Positions 16,507 to 25,074 of a stretch of 44,938 bases of DNA are shown here, piece by piece. The notes below the pieces were generated by a model. It was not told where the DNA came from, did not search any database, and saw only the letters and a list, made by a program, of their open reading frames with translations. This DNA comes from Lentisphaeria bacterium UBA4640 (GTDB lineage: Bacteria; Verrucomicrobiota; Lentisphaeria; Victivallales; UBA1829): assembly GCA_002405835.1 (NCBI GenBank), contig DHMO01000044.1, positions 46,660 through 91,597 on the forward strand. Direction: 5' to 3'. The position numbers and the translations under genes were made by a program. Numbering within the stretch: the stretch's first letter is position 1; every line of letters begins with the position of its first letter.

Positions 16507-17241
16507 ATGAGAACAACTCAATGGTACGGGAAAAAGGTCGCCTTTCTGGGCGATTCCATTACGGATAAATGTCATGTCGGGACCACGAAAAACTACTGGC
16601 AGTTTCTGCGCGATTATCTCGGCATCGAACATCTGGTTTACGGCATCAACGGCTGGAGCTGGGCCGGGCTCGTCAAGCAGGCGGAAGCTCTGAAACAGGA
16701 TCACGGAACGGATCTCGATGCGATTCTCGTTTTCATGGGAACCAACGATTACAACAGCAACGTTCCTCTCGGCGAATGGTTTACGACGCATGAGGAGGAA
16801 GTGAATTCGCACGGCACGGTGATGAAGAAGCAGCGCCGCGAGTTCTGCATGGATCCGGCCACGTTCCGCGGCCGCATCAACATCGGACTGAAATATCTGA
16901 AGGAAAACTTTCCGCTTCAGCAGATTATTCTTCTGACTCCGGTTCACCGCGGCTATGCGAATTTCGGCGGCGCGAATGTTCAGCCGGAAGAGACCTTCCC
17001 GAACGACATCAACGTTTATGTGGACGATTACATATCCGCCCTGCGCGAAGCCGGAAGCCTTTGGTCGGTTCCCGTGATTGATCTGTTTGCCGTGAGCGGT
17101 CTTTTCCCCGTGAACGACGCCTATGCGCAGTTCTTCCACGATGCGGATACGGATCGTCTTCATCCGAATGCCGCCGGTCACGACCGTATCGCGAAGACGC
17201 TGATGTATCAGCTCCTCTCTCTTCCCTCCACGTTCCGGTGA
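16507..17241 (+). CDS. SGNH/GDSL-family hydrolase (cytoplasmic)
   Basis: A 244-residue single-domain esterase/lipase-like protein. Block I is AFLGDSIT with nucleophile S17, block III is MGTNDYN (G78-D81), and block V is DRLHPN with D216 and H219 completing the triad. No signal peptide is present, so it acts in the cytosol. SGNH proteins often remove acetyl or other acyl groups from sugars; the substrate here is unknown. AAGGA lies about 11 bases upstream. It is divergent from gpmI and ends in a strong terminator, so it looks monocistronic. Confidence 0.85.
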   Translation: MRTTQWYGKKVAFLGDSITDKCHVGTTKNYWQFLRDYLGIEHLVYGINGWSWAGLVKQAEALKQDHGTDLDAILVFMGTNDYNSNVPLGEWFTTHEEEVNSHGTVMKKQRREFCMDPATFRGRINIGLKYLKENFPLQQIILLTPVHRGYANFGGANVQPEETFPNDINVYVDDYISALREAGSLWSVPVIDLFAVSGLFPVNDAYAQFFHDADTDRLHPNAAGHDRIAKTLMYQLLSLPSTFR

Positions 17242-17255
17242 AAAGAAACTTTTCC

Positions 17256-17291
17256 GGCGGACCGGGTGTTCCCGGTTCGCCAGTTTTTTTT
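17256..17291 (+). terminator. Rho-independent terminator after the SGNH hydrolase gene
   Basis: An 11-bp GC-rich stem (GGCGGACCGGG paired with CCCGGTTCGCC, one G-T pair) with a TGTT loop is followed by a run of eight T (17284-17291). Confidence 0.85.
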
Positions 17292-17353
17292 CTCCGCAGG
17301 CTTTAAAACTGCTGAAAGCGGACTATATTAATGAAAAAATTATCGAGGAACTG

Positions 17354-18157
17354 ATGATGACTTTCGGAAAAATATCTCTGCTTTTCCTTCCGCTGCTTCT
17401 GCTGGCGGCGGGGTGCCGGACTGACTGGCGCACGGACGCTGCGGAACGGGCTCGCGAATATGCCCTTAAAAACAGCCGCGATCTGCCCGAAAACGACCGC
17501 AATTTCGTGCGCTACAACGACCCTGTCCTGATGTCGGAAATGATTTCCGCGTATGCAAGCCCCGAATTTTCTCCGATCGGACACGGACCGAACCGCTTCG
17601 ACAGCTGGAAGGTGCGCGAAACCAGCAAGTATGATTTCATGCACACCGCATTCGTCTGGCATCTGCCGAAATCCGGATTCTCGCTTGTCGTGGACGGAAC
17701 CGGCGAACGCTCTCAGCGCGGATGGACCCCGAACCAGATTGTCTACAAACACTTCATCCCCGCGGATACGGCGTATGAAAACGCAAAAAAGACATCGGTC
17801 AATTTCATCGCCAATTTCTTCCCCGAACTTGAGGCCGGCGACATCAACGAAATCCGTTTCAATGAACCGGTTGTCTCCGCGACAAAGTTTTATCTGACGC
17901 CTCCCGAGGAGCCGAACCGTGACAAACAGGTCAGAAAATGGATGGACTACATCCGCAGCGGTGAGGACGCGCCCGTCCGGAAAGTGCAGATTTCTCTTAT
18001 CTGGACGAGTCCGCTTTCCGGCAGAAAACTGGTTGTGACGGGCGAATCTCCGGAACGGAATTTCTCCGGATGGAAACCGGTCAAGGCGCTGATCCTTTCG
18101 CAGAGCGAGCTCGAAGAAGCGCTTCTCAAGGATCCCGTTTCCCTCAAAACGAAATAG
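17354..18157 (+). CDS. Lipoprotein of unknown function
   Basis: The 267-residue product has a signal peptide ending in a lipobox (LLLLAAGC, Cys at 21), so it should be lipidated and membrane-anchored. I do not recognise the mature part. It is hydrophilic, with two similar stretches: the end of the first half (WHLPKSGFSLVVDGTGERSQ then RGWTPNQIVYK) resembles a later one (IWTSPLSGRKLVVTGESPER then NFSGWKPVKALI), which suggests an internal duplication. GAGGA at 17345-17349 sits 4 bases before ATG 17354 and 7 before ATG 17357; the latter spacing is more usual. The stop is 6 bases before the radical SAM gene, so the two are probably co-expressed. Confidence 0.7.
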   Translation: MMTFGKISLLFLPLLLLAAGCRTDWRTDAAERAREYALKNSRDLPENDRNFVRYNDPVLMSEMISAYASPEFSPIGHGPNRFDSWKVRETSKYDFMHTAFVWHLPKSGFSLVVDGTGERSQRGWTPNQIVYKHFIPADTAYENAKKTSVNFIANFFPELEAGDINEIRFNEPVVSATKFYLTPPEEPNRDKQVRKWMDYIRSGEDAPVRKVQISLIWTSPLSGRKLVVTGESPERNFSGWKPVKALILSQSELEEALLKDPVSLKTK

Positions 18158-18163
18158 GCCGGA

Positions 18164-19000
18164 ATGTCGAAGCGTTTCCGCACGGCTTATCTGGAGCTGA
18201 CAAACGTCTGCAACCGGAACTGTCCTTTCTGCGCCGGAACCAGACGTCCGCCCGCGCGGATGAGCGATGAACTGTTCGCCCGTCTCGCTCCGCAAGTGGC
18301 GGAACTCGCGGATCAGGCGTATCTGCATATCATGGGAGAGGCTTTGCTGCATCCCTCGCTTCCCGAATTCACCCGGATTGCCGCCGGAGTCAATCTGCCG
18401 CTCTGCATGACGACCAACGGGACGCTGTTCGGATGCGGAAACGCGGCGCAGCTCGAAAATCCGGTTTTTCATCAGCTCAATATTTCTCTCCATGCGGGGC
18501 TGCCCGCAGAAATGCTGGATGAAATCTGCGGATTCTGTGATTCGCTCCGCTCCGCCAACCCGAATCTGCGCATCAATTACCGTCTGTGGGACGTCGGCAA
18601 TTTTGAAACGGAATGTGTCCGTCTGTCCGCCCGGTACGGTGTGAAGCTGGATGGCTTTTTGAAACAGTTCGGGAGCGTGCCGCTTGCCGCGCGGCTTTCC
18701 CTGCACCGGGATCGCTCGTTCGAATGGCCGTCGCTGGATTCTCCGGCGGGCTCCGCGCGTGGATTCTGTCACGGCGGACACCGCCAGTTCGGGGTTCTCT
18801 GCTCGGGCGAAGTGACCGCGTGCTGTCTCGATGCGGACGGCGTGATGAACTTCGGAAATGCCGCGGAAAAGCCGCTGAAGGAGATTCTCTTTTCCCGCCG
18901 CTTCGAGCAGATGCGCAATGCGTTCCAGCGCGGAGAAGTCCGCGAGCCGCTCTGTCTGCATTGCCGGTACCGCGAACGGTTTTCTGTGAAAATACAATAA
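18164..19000 (+). CDS. Radical SAM protein with SPASM-like C-terminus
   Basis: In this 278-residue protein the motif VCNRNCPFC gives the CxxxCxxC ligands (C16, C20, C23) of the radical SAM 4Fe-4S cluster. HIMGEALLHPSL and MTTNGTLF match later strands of the partial TIM barrel. The C-terminal part has FCHGGHRQFGVLCSGEVTAC, then CC and a final CLHC, like a SPASM/twitch auxiliary-cluster region. SPASM proteins modify peptides, activate sulfatases or act as dehydrogenases; the target here cannot be named. It lies 6 bases after the lipoprotein gene with a weak ribosome binding site. No small precursor-peptide gene was seen beside it. Confidence 0.85.
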   Translation: MSKRFRTAYLELTNVCNRNCPFCAGTRRPPARMSDELFARLAPQVAELADQAYLHIMGEALLHPSLPEFTRIAAGVNLPLCMTTNGTLFGCGNAAQLENPVFHQLNISLHAGLPAEMLDEICGFCDSLRSANPNLRINYRLWDVGNFETECVRLSARYGVKLDGFLKQFGSVPLAARLSLHRDRSFEWPSLDSPAGSARGFCHGGHRQFGVLCSGEVTACCLDADGVMNFGNAAEKPLKEILFSRRFEQMRNAFQRGEVREPLCLHCRYRERFSVKIQ

Positions 19001-19016
19001 TTTTTCTTTTCCCCCC

Positions 19017-19045
19017 TTGACAAAAACGGGGTTTTGTTGTATAAT
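19017..19045 (+). promoter_or_regulatory. Perfect consensus promoter of the LacI regulator gene (locus B)
   Basis: TTGACA (19017-19022) and TATAAT (19040-19045) match the sigma70 consensus exactly, 17 bases apart. Just downstream, AAAACGCTTAA (19051-19061) resembles half of a LacI-family operator and could be an autoregulatory site, though its symmetry is poor. Confidence 0.85.
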
Positions 19046-19077
19046 TTAATAAAACGCTTAATCAAAGAAGGTTGTTT

Positions 19078-20067
19078 ATGGTAAGACTGGCGGATATAGC
19101 AAAGAGAGCGGGGGTTTCTCCCGGGACTGTTTCGGCGGTTCTGAGCGGCGGGACGAAAGGGAACATCCGGGTCTCTGCGGAGAAACGGGAACGGATTCTC
19201 GCAATCGCGAAAGAGATGAATTACATTCCGAATTTCTCCGCACAGAAACTTTCCGGGCAGTCTTCGCATACGCTCGGTGTGCTGGTCGACAGCGAGGATG
19301 CGGCCGTCCGTTTCCGCCAGCTCGCCGCGATTGAACGAGAGGCCGACCGCCGCGGCTACCGGATTCTGGTTGCGGAGACGCATGACAATCCGGAGAAGCT
19401 GGTCCTTGCATGCCGGACACTGTTTCAGTACGGCGTGGATGCGGTCATTTCTCCAGCCAACGATGCAAGTGGTGAGCTGAAAAAACTTGGACGGATTGTG
19501 TTTTACGGCGGTGAAGCGGTCGACGGTTATCCCTCGGTCTACAGCGATGTGTCGAGCGGATATGCGGAAGCCGCCGCGCTGTTCGCCCGCGGGAAACGGA
19601 AGAATCCCGCGCTTCTTCTTTCGGAAAATTACGAGGCGTATGACACGCTCCGCGCGCGCCGCGCCGCGTTTCTTTCGCTGTTCCCCGGGATGGAGGCGAA
19701 TATTCTCGCTCTGCCGTCACTCTCCGGAACGATGGAGGAGAAGCGCCGGATATTCGCTTCGATTGCGGAGCTGGTGACTGCGCGCGGATTCGATGCGCTT
19801 CTGCTTCAGAATGATTTTTGCGGACTCTCCCTCTGCTCGGAACTTTTGCGTCTCGGCAGAAAGATTCCGGAGGAGATTTCCCTGATCGGACAGGATAATG
19901 CGGAGTTCTGCACATGTGTTTACCCAGCGCTTTCAACGATCGATCCGAATCTGGAATTGTTCGCGGAAGCCGTTGTTGAACTCGCACTGGAACGGATACG
20001 GGACTCAAAATCCCCGGTCCGCACAATTGCCGTGCCGACAAGATTGATCAGACGTGAAACGACATGA
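19078..20067 (+). CDS. LacI-family transcriptional regulator (locus B)
   Basis: The 329-residue protein begins VRLADIAKRAGVSPGTVSAV, the LacI helix-turn-helix, with the hinge helix MNYIPNFSAQKLSGQ. A two-lobed sugar-binding domain follows (HTLGVLVDSEDA, GVDAVISPAN, GFDALLLQNDF, ISLIGQDNAE, ALSTIDPN). ATG 19078 is preferred over TTG 19072 because GAAGG lies 6 bases before it. The gene has a consensus promoter and is followed after 34 bases by a pseudopilin gene, so it is probably co-transcribed with two hydrolases and controls them in response to a sugar (inference). Confidence 0.93.
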   Translation: MVRLADIAKRAGVSPGTVSAVLSGGTKGNIRVSAEKRERILAIAKEMNYIPNFSAQKLSGQSSHTLGVLVDSEDAAVRFRQLAAIEREADRRGYRILVAETHDNPEKLVLACRTLFQYGVDAVISPANDASGELKKLGRIVFYGGEAVDGYPSVYSDVSSGYAEAAALFARGKRKNPALLLSENYEAYDTLRARRAAFLSLFPGMEANILALPSLSGTMEEKRRIFASIAELVTARGFDALLLQNDFCGLSLCSELLRLGRKIPEEISLIGQDNAEFCTCVYPALSTIDPNLELFAEAVVELALERIRDSKSPVRTIAVPTRLIRRETT

Positions 20068-20101
20068 AAAATATGAAATGAAAACACAAGGGAGGCTGAA
20101 T

Positions 20102-21001
20102 ATGGAAGAGGGTAAAAACAGAATGCCGGGTATAGGAAAAGTCCTTTGTCTTGCAGGTCGTAAAGCCGGCAGTTTCTTTGCTGAATGGAATAAATCAGAG
20201 AAGGGAAACCAAACCATGAATTGCCGGGAGAACCTGCTGCACTGTAAAGGAAAAATCTGCAATTTCACCCTTGTAGAGCTCCTCGTGGTAATTGCCGTGA
20301 TTGCCATCCTCGCGGGTATGCTTCTCCCGGCGCTCGGAAAGGCCCGGCAGAAGGCTCAGCAGATTCAATGTCTGAGCAATATGCGGCAGTGCGGACAGAT
20401 TATCCACATGTATGCGAACGACTTCAACGGGTATGTCTGGGTTCAGACGGATTCCGGACTCAACTGGGGGACCATCTTCTCGCAGGCCGGGTATCTTCCG
20501 AAGGATGCGAAAAAAGAAAATCCGTATGCGATTTTCCATTGTCCGAACTCCGGCGATCCGCGAAATTATCAGTACAACCGTCCGCTTGTCTACACATACG
20601 GATACAATCTTGATTTTGCATATCAGGGTTCGGCGGCGAGCTACACGGGAAGCGGCGTGGTCCGCCATGCGCCGTACAGCATCCGGCATCAGGGCGGCGG
20701 ATTGTCGGAAGCTCGATGGGCGAAACTCTGGAAGAGTCCCGCGGATCTGCTCATGCTGGTCGACGTCCGCAAGGCGTCCGCCCGGGATGCACAGGGACGT
20801 TTCCTCAGCGACGGCTTTTTCAAATTCACCTATGATGTGAAGTCGCGTCCGTGGCTGATTCACAGCGCTTCGACGGTCAACACGATTCAGTCCGGCGGTT
20901 CGGCTTCGGCGATGTCGAAGAGCGCGATGAAGATGGTTTTCAAAACGAAGAACTGGGATTTTGCGTATGACACGGCGGATTACACGCCGATCAACAACTG
21001 A
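20102..21001 (+). CDS. Pseudopilin-like secreted protein with a long leader (locus B, first copy)
   Basis: The product carries the prepilin segment CNFTLVELLVVIAVIAILAG followed by MLLPALGKARQKAQQIQCLS. From ATG 20102, preceded by a strong AGGGAGG six bases away, the leader before the Phe is over 50 residues, far longer than usual. A later in-frame ATG at 20216 would give a conventional ~18-residue leader but has only GGGAAA upstream. The mature part has YGYN-type and SIRHQGG segments common in Lentisphaerota pseudopilins. The residue before the cleavage site is Asn. It sits between the LacI regulator and a GH-A hydrolase. Use of start 20102 versus 20216 is unresolved. Confidence 0.8.
   Translation: MEEGKNRMPGIGKVLCLAGRKAGSFFAEWNKSEKGNQTMNCRENLLHCKGKICNFTLVELLVVIAVIAILAGMLLPALGKARQKAQQIQCLSNMRQCGQIIHMYANDFNGYVWVQTDSGLNWGTIFSQAGYLPKDAKKENPYAIFHCPNSGDPRNYQYNRPLVYTYGYNLDFAYQGSAASYTGSGVVRHAPYSIRHQGGGLSEARWAKLWKSPADLLMLVDVRKASARDAQGRFLSDGFFKFTYDVKSRPWLIHSASTVNTIQSGGSASAMSKSAMKMVFKTKNWDFAYDTADYTPINN
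20276..20316 (+). repeat. 41-bp sequence identical to part of the second locus B pseudopilin gene
   Basis: The 41 bases coding ELLVVIAVIAILAG are identical to 24392-24432, while flanking sequence has diverged. It includes a GTA Val codon kept in all four pseudopilin genes of the window. Confidence 0.8.
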
Positions 21002-21019
21002 CGGAAAGGGACTTGTATC

Positions 21020-24000
21020 ATGAATTGCCGATTTGCCGTTTCTCTGCTTTGTTTTGCGTTTTCCGCCGTGCTCGCGGCGGCGCCCGTTTCGCTCGATGTC
21101 AAGGGAAGACTTGATGCGGCGGGGCTTCTCTTCTGCGGAGACAACTATGCGAACAGACGGAACTATACGCAGGGTTCCGCGAAGGAGTGGAAGCTCGATA
21201 AACTCGAACGCGACCCGAAGGCGGGGCGCTGGAGCTCCGCGGGTGAAGTCCAGCTTCCGGATGCGGAGAAAATCACCTTTTCCGGAGAGCTCCGGAGAGT
21301 TGCGGAAAATCAGTATACATATGATTTCACGCTTCGCAATGTCAAATACAATTTCACATTGCGCGCCGCAATCCCCGCGAATACGTTTGCGGGACGTTCC
21401 CTCGTGTTCGACGGCAAGCCGTTCCGTCTTCCGCTGGAAAAAAAGAATCTTTCCCTGAGCAGCGGCTCGGCGCGGAAAATCGAAATCCCGTGCGACAACG
21501 GTTCGCTGGTGATCGAAAGCGGACAGCCGGTCTATTTCAATCTTCACGATTACCGTCCGGGAACAAAAACGTTCAGTCTGCTGATGCGGATGCAGAAGAC
21601 GGAAGAGCGCGTTCGGGAACTTCACCTTAAACTCACATACCGTCCGTATTCCAGCACTCCGCTTGATCTGCGCAAGGCGGTCAACATGGGATTCCGCGAT
21701 GAAACCGCATCCGACGGCAAGGGCGGCTGGACCGACCAGGGACCGGAGAACGATCTGCGGATGCTCAAGCCCGGACTCCGGATGTTCCACGGAACAAAAT
21801 TCGACATCATCGATCCCGCGAAAAACGGCGGACGCTCCTGTTTGGTTCTCGCCGGAGTTGCACGTGACTACATGCCCGTTCGAGCGGAAACAGCGGTCGC
21901 TCCGGGGATAAAGGGACGCTGGCTTTTTCTGCTCCATGCGGTCGCATGGGGGTCCTCCGCACCAGAGCTCGGGAAGGTGACTCTCACATATGAGGACGGC
22001 ACGACGGAAATTATCCGGCCGCGCAACGGCTACGACGTCGGAAACTGGTGGGGACCCAGCCCGCGCGCAAACGGCGAAGTGGTCTGGACGGGCGAAAACC
22101 GCAGTTCATATGTCGGGCTCTACCGCAGTGCGTATCCGGTTCAGGAAAAGGAAATCCGCAAAATTGAATTTGAATCGGCCAACCGGGCGGTCTGGATGAT
22201 TGTCGCCGCATCGGTCGGGAACGAGCGTCCGCCGCGCTTCATGAGTGTGCCGTTTTACATTACGGCGGGGAAAAACTGGAAACCGGTCGACTTCTCCCGT
22301 GATGTTCTTCCCGGTTCGGTTCTCGATTTCTCCGGCAAGCTGGACGCTCCCGCGGGCAAGTACGGTCCCGTGGTGATCCGGAACGGACATTTTGAGTTTT
22401 CCGGCAAGCCCGGAGTGCAGCAGCGGTTCTACGGAACGAATCTCTGTTCCGCCGGACCGTTCCTGCCGCGCGAATGGGCGGAGCGGTTCGCCGATCGCAT
22501 GGCGCAGTACGGATTCAATATTGTCCGGATTCATCATCATGACGGCGGAATCGGGCGCAAGGACCGGACGTATGAGCTGGATGCGGAGAAAAACGACAGG
22601 CTTGATTATCTGATTTACTGTCTGAAGAAACGCGGAATCTATCTGACGACCGATCTTTACATTTCGCGCCGTCTTCCCGCAGGGGAGATTCCGGAGTATC
22701 CCGGCCGCCTCACAAACATCGGTTCCTACAAGGCGATGTTCTGGATTCTGGATTCGGTGTGGGAAAACTGGAAGACGCATGTCAGGAACTATCTCGCACA
22801 TGTCAACCCTTATACGGGTGTTGCGTTGAAGGATGACCCCGTGCTTGTTTCGGTGAGCATCATCAACGAAGGCAACATCAAGTCCTGCTGGGCGTCGGAG
22901 CCGTTCACGCGTAAGCTCTATGAGGAGCGTTTCGCACAGTGGCGCGCGGCGAACAACCTGCCGCAGAACGTCAGCCCCGGCGAACACACCCGCCAGTTCG
23001 AACGCTTCCTGACCGAAACTTATGAAAAACGTTATGCCCAGATGACGGAATTCGTCCGTTCGCTCGGACTCAAATGTCCGCTGACGGATCAGAACATGGG
23101 AACCACGCCGAAACTTTCGCAGATGCGGCGCGATTACGATTATGTGGATGTGCACGGCTACAGCAACCACCCGGCGTTCGCGCGGACTCCGTGGCAGCTT
23201 CCGTCGCTTTCGGGACAGACCTCCGCGCTTGCGGGCTCGTTCCCCGTTCCGTGGCATCTCGCGAGTTCGCGTCTGTTCGGCAAGCCGTTTGCGGTGACGG
23301 AATGGGATTATGCGTATCCGAACCGTTTCCGCGCGGAAGGCGCTCCGGTCATCGGCGCATACGGCGGACTGCAGGGATGGGATATGCTCGTTCAGTTCGC
23401 TTATTCGCACGGGCAGGAGCGGATTATGAAGGAAAATGCTCCGGGAAGTTTCTTCGATATTGCGGTCGATCCGGTGAAGAGTCTCGGCGTTCGCATCGGC
23501 GGCGCGCTGTTTTCGCAGAACGGCATTCGCCCGGCGGACAAGGCGTTTGCCGTGCGGCTGACTGCGCATGATGAAATCCCGTTTGAAACTCCGTTCAACG
23601 GCTCGATCTCCCTGCTCGGACAGATCGCACGGGTCGGTGTGGTTGTCGGAGAAAATGCGGAGGCGGAAAAGCTCCTGCCGCGGGATACCGTTGCGATACT
23701 CAATCCCGGAACGGCATTTCCGAAAGATTCACTTCCGCGCCTTCCGGTGTTTGACGCCGCCCCGGGAAAAGATGACCTCATCGCCCGTATTGTGCGGTCG
23801 GGACTGATTGACAAAACACGTTTTGAAGCGGAAAACGGCATCTTCCGCAGTCTGGACGGACGCATTGAGCTGAACCGGAAGGCGCAGACTTTCCGTGCGG
23901 TTTCCGATGTCTGCGAGGCATTCGTCCTGCCGGCGGGCAGGAGCGGGAAAGGCGATTTTCTTTCCGCAAAAAGCCTGACCGGACGCGGCGTTATTGCGGC

Positions 24001-24334
24001 GGTCTCGACTGACAACCGTCCCCTGAAGGAAACGGACCGGATTCTTCTGCTTCATCTGACCGATTCGCACAGAACGAAAACGAAATTCGCTTCATCGGAT
24101 ATGAAACAGCTCGACAGCTGGGGCACGCTTCCGTATCTTGCCGCACGCGGCGAAGCGGAAATCACGCTGAACCCGGAACCGGGAACGCAGTACCGTCTGT
24201 TCGCGGTCAACACGGCGGGAAAGCGTTTGAACGAAATTCCGCTCGTGCGGAAAAACGATGGTTTGAGCGCAATGCTGAAAGTGTTTCAGCCCTCCGGCGC
24301 CGTATTTGCCTATGAACTTCAAAAAATAAAATAA
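21020..24334 (+). CDS. Secreted multidomain GH-A clan glycoside hydrolase (locus B, first copy)
   Basis: The 1104-residue protein has a signal peptide (MNCRFAVSLLCFAFSAVLAA) and an N-terminal beta region. About residue 230 there is a KGGWTDQGPENDLRMLKPG motif within an NPCBM-like jelly roll. A TIM barrel starts near 465 (RFYGTNLCSAGPF, then NIVRIHHHD). Catalytic residues of a retaining clan GH-A enzyme can be placed at E617 (SIINEGN, acid/base) and E761 (AVTEWDY, nucleophile). A C-terminal beta domain of about 300 residues follows. It resembles GH5-like 'cellulase family' proteins, but I cannot assign a CAZy family or substrate. AAAGGG precedes the ATG. The closely similar gene at 25075 places its acid/base at the same residue number. 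Confidence 0.85.
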   Translation: MNCRFAVSLLCFAFSAVLAAAPVSLDVKGRLDAAGLLFCGDNYANRRNYTQGSAKEWKLDKLERDPKAGRWSSAGEVQLPDAEKITFSGELRRVAENQYTYDFTLRNVKYNFTLRAAIPANTFAGRSLVFDGKPFRLPLEKKNLSLSSGSARKIEIPCDNGSLVIESGQPVYFNLHDYRPGTKTFSLLMRMQKTEERVRELHLKLTYRPYSSTPLDLRKAVNMGFRDETASDGKGGWTDQGPENDLRMLKPGLRMFHGTKFDIIDPAKNGGRSCLVLAGVARDYMPVRAETAVAPGIKGRWLFLLHAVAWGSSAPELGKVTLTYEDGTTEIIRPRNGYDVGNWWGPSPRANGEVVWTGENRSSYVGLYRSAYPVQEKEIRKIEFESANRAVWMIVAASVGNERPPRFMSVPFYITAGKNWKPVDFSRDVLPGSVLDFSGKLDAPAGKYGPVVIRNGHFEFSGKPGVQQRFYGTNLCSAGPFLPREWAERFADRMAQYGFNIVRIHHHDGGIGRKDRTYELDAEKNDRLDYLIYCLKKRGIYLTTDLYISRRLPAGEIPEYPGRLTNIGSYKAMFWILDSVWENWKTHVRNYLAHVNPYTGVALKDDPVLVSVSIINEGNIKSCWASEPFTRKLYEERFAQWRAANNLPQNVSPGEHTRQFERFLTETYEKRYAQMTEFVRSLGLKCPLTDQNMGTTPKLSQMRRDYDYVDVHGYSNHPAFARTPWQLPSLSGQTSALAGSFPVPWHLASSRLFGKPFAVTEWDYAYPNRFRAEGAPVIGAYGGLQGWDMLVQFAYSHGQERIMKENAPGSFFDIAVDPVKSLGVRIGGALFSQNGIRPADKAFAVRLTAHDEIPFETPFNGSISLLGQIARVGVVVGENAEAEKLLPRDTVAILNPGTAFPKDSLPRLPVFDAAPGKDDLIARIVRSGLIDKTRFEAENGIFRSLDGRIELNRKAQTFRAVSDVCEAFVLPAGRSGKGDFLSAKSLTGRGVIAAVSTDNRPLKETDRILLLHLTDSHRTKTKFASSDMKQLDSWGTLPYLAARGEAEITLNPEPGTQYRLFAVNTAGKRLNEIPLVRKNDGLSAMLKVFQPSGAVFAYELQKIK

Positions 24335-24346
24335 GAAAGGAACAAA

Positions 24347-25072
24347 ATGAACCGCAGTAAAAAGAAAATTCGTACAGGGTTTACCCTTGTGGAGCTCCTC
24401 GTGGTAATTGCCGTGATTGCCATCCTCGCGGGACTGCTTCTTCCCGCGCTGAATTCCGCACGGGAAAAGGCGAGAACCGTTCAATGTGCAAACGCCAGCC
24501 GGCAGATGGGACTCAGTGTCTCCATGTACCAGAACGATTACGATGAACATTTCCCGATTGTCTGGCACAAGAAAGAAAACAACGACGCGGGGCAGATCGG
24601 CTGGGCGAAGACGCTGGTTTTGAACAAAATGATGGATTCCAAACTGCTCGTCTGTCCCTCCGTCACAACGGATACGTTCAAGCCGCTTGCGAACCACAAA
24701 ACCCTGAACTGGTGGCTCTGGGAGAACATCGTGTTCGGAATGAACTGGGCATATCAGAAATCTGTGACGGAGACGTACAAGCTTTCTCAGGTGAAACGCG
24801 CGTCGCAGAAAGTTCTGATTGCGGAGACAGCCAGATGCAACCAAGAAACCCCTGATGCATCCAGCGATGGACATATTCGCGTGACCAATACCCGCCAGAA
24901 CAGCGGCTTCGGCGTTCCGTTCGCGCGGCACAACGGACTGCACGACTGCAACGTTGTCTACACCGATCTCCATGTCGGCACTGTCCGCACCCCGGTTGTC
25001 GGAAAACAGGGCAGCGATTTCTTCTACAAGTTCATTCTTGAATCCGACAAGAACTGGAAGCCGGAGGACTGA
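24347..25072 (+). CDS. Pseudopilin-like secreted protein (locus B, second copy)
   Basis: A 241-residue protein with a short basic leader (MNRSKKKIRTG) and canonical cleavage context G|FTLVELLVVIAVIAILAG, then LLLPALNSAREKARTVQCAN. Of the four pseudopilins in the window it alone has Gly before the cleaved Phe. The mature region has a cysteine-containing CPS motif and an ARHNGLHDCNVVYTDLHVG segment equivalent to the His-spacer-DGH motif. AAGGAA precedes the ATG. It lies 12 bases after one hydrolase gene and 2 bases before the next, so it is probably made together with the 25075 enzyme. Confidence 0.87.
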   Translation: MNRSKKKIRTGFTLVELLVVIAVIAILAGLLLPALNSAREKARTVQCANASRQMGLSVSMYQNDYDEHFPIVWHKKENNDAGQIGWAKTLVLNKMMDSKLLVCPSVTTDTFKPLANHKTLNWWLWENIVFGMNWAYQKSVTETYKLSQVKRASQKVLIAETARCNQETPDASSDGHIRVTNTRQNSGFGVPFARHNGLHDCNVVYTDLHVGTVRTPVVGKQGSDFFYKFILESDKNWKPED

Positions 25073-25074
25073 AC

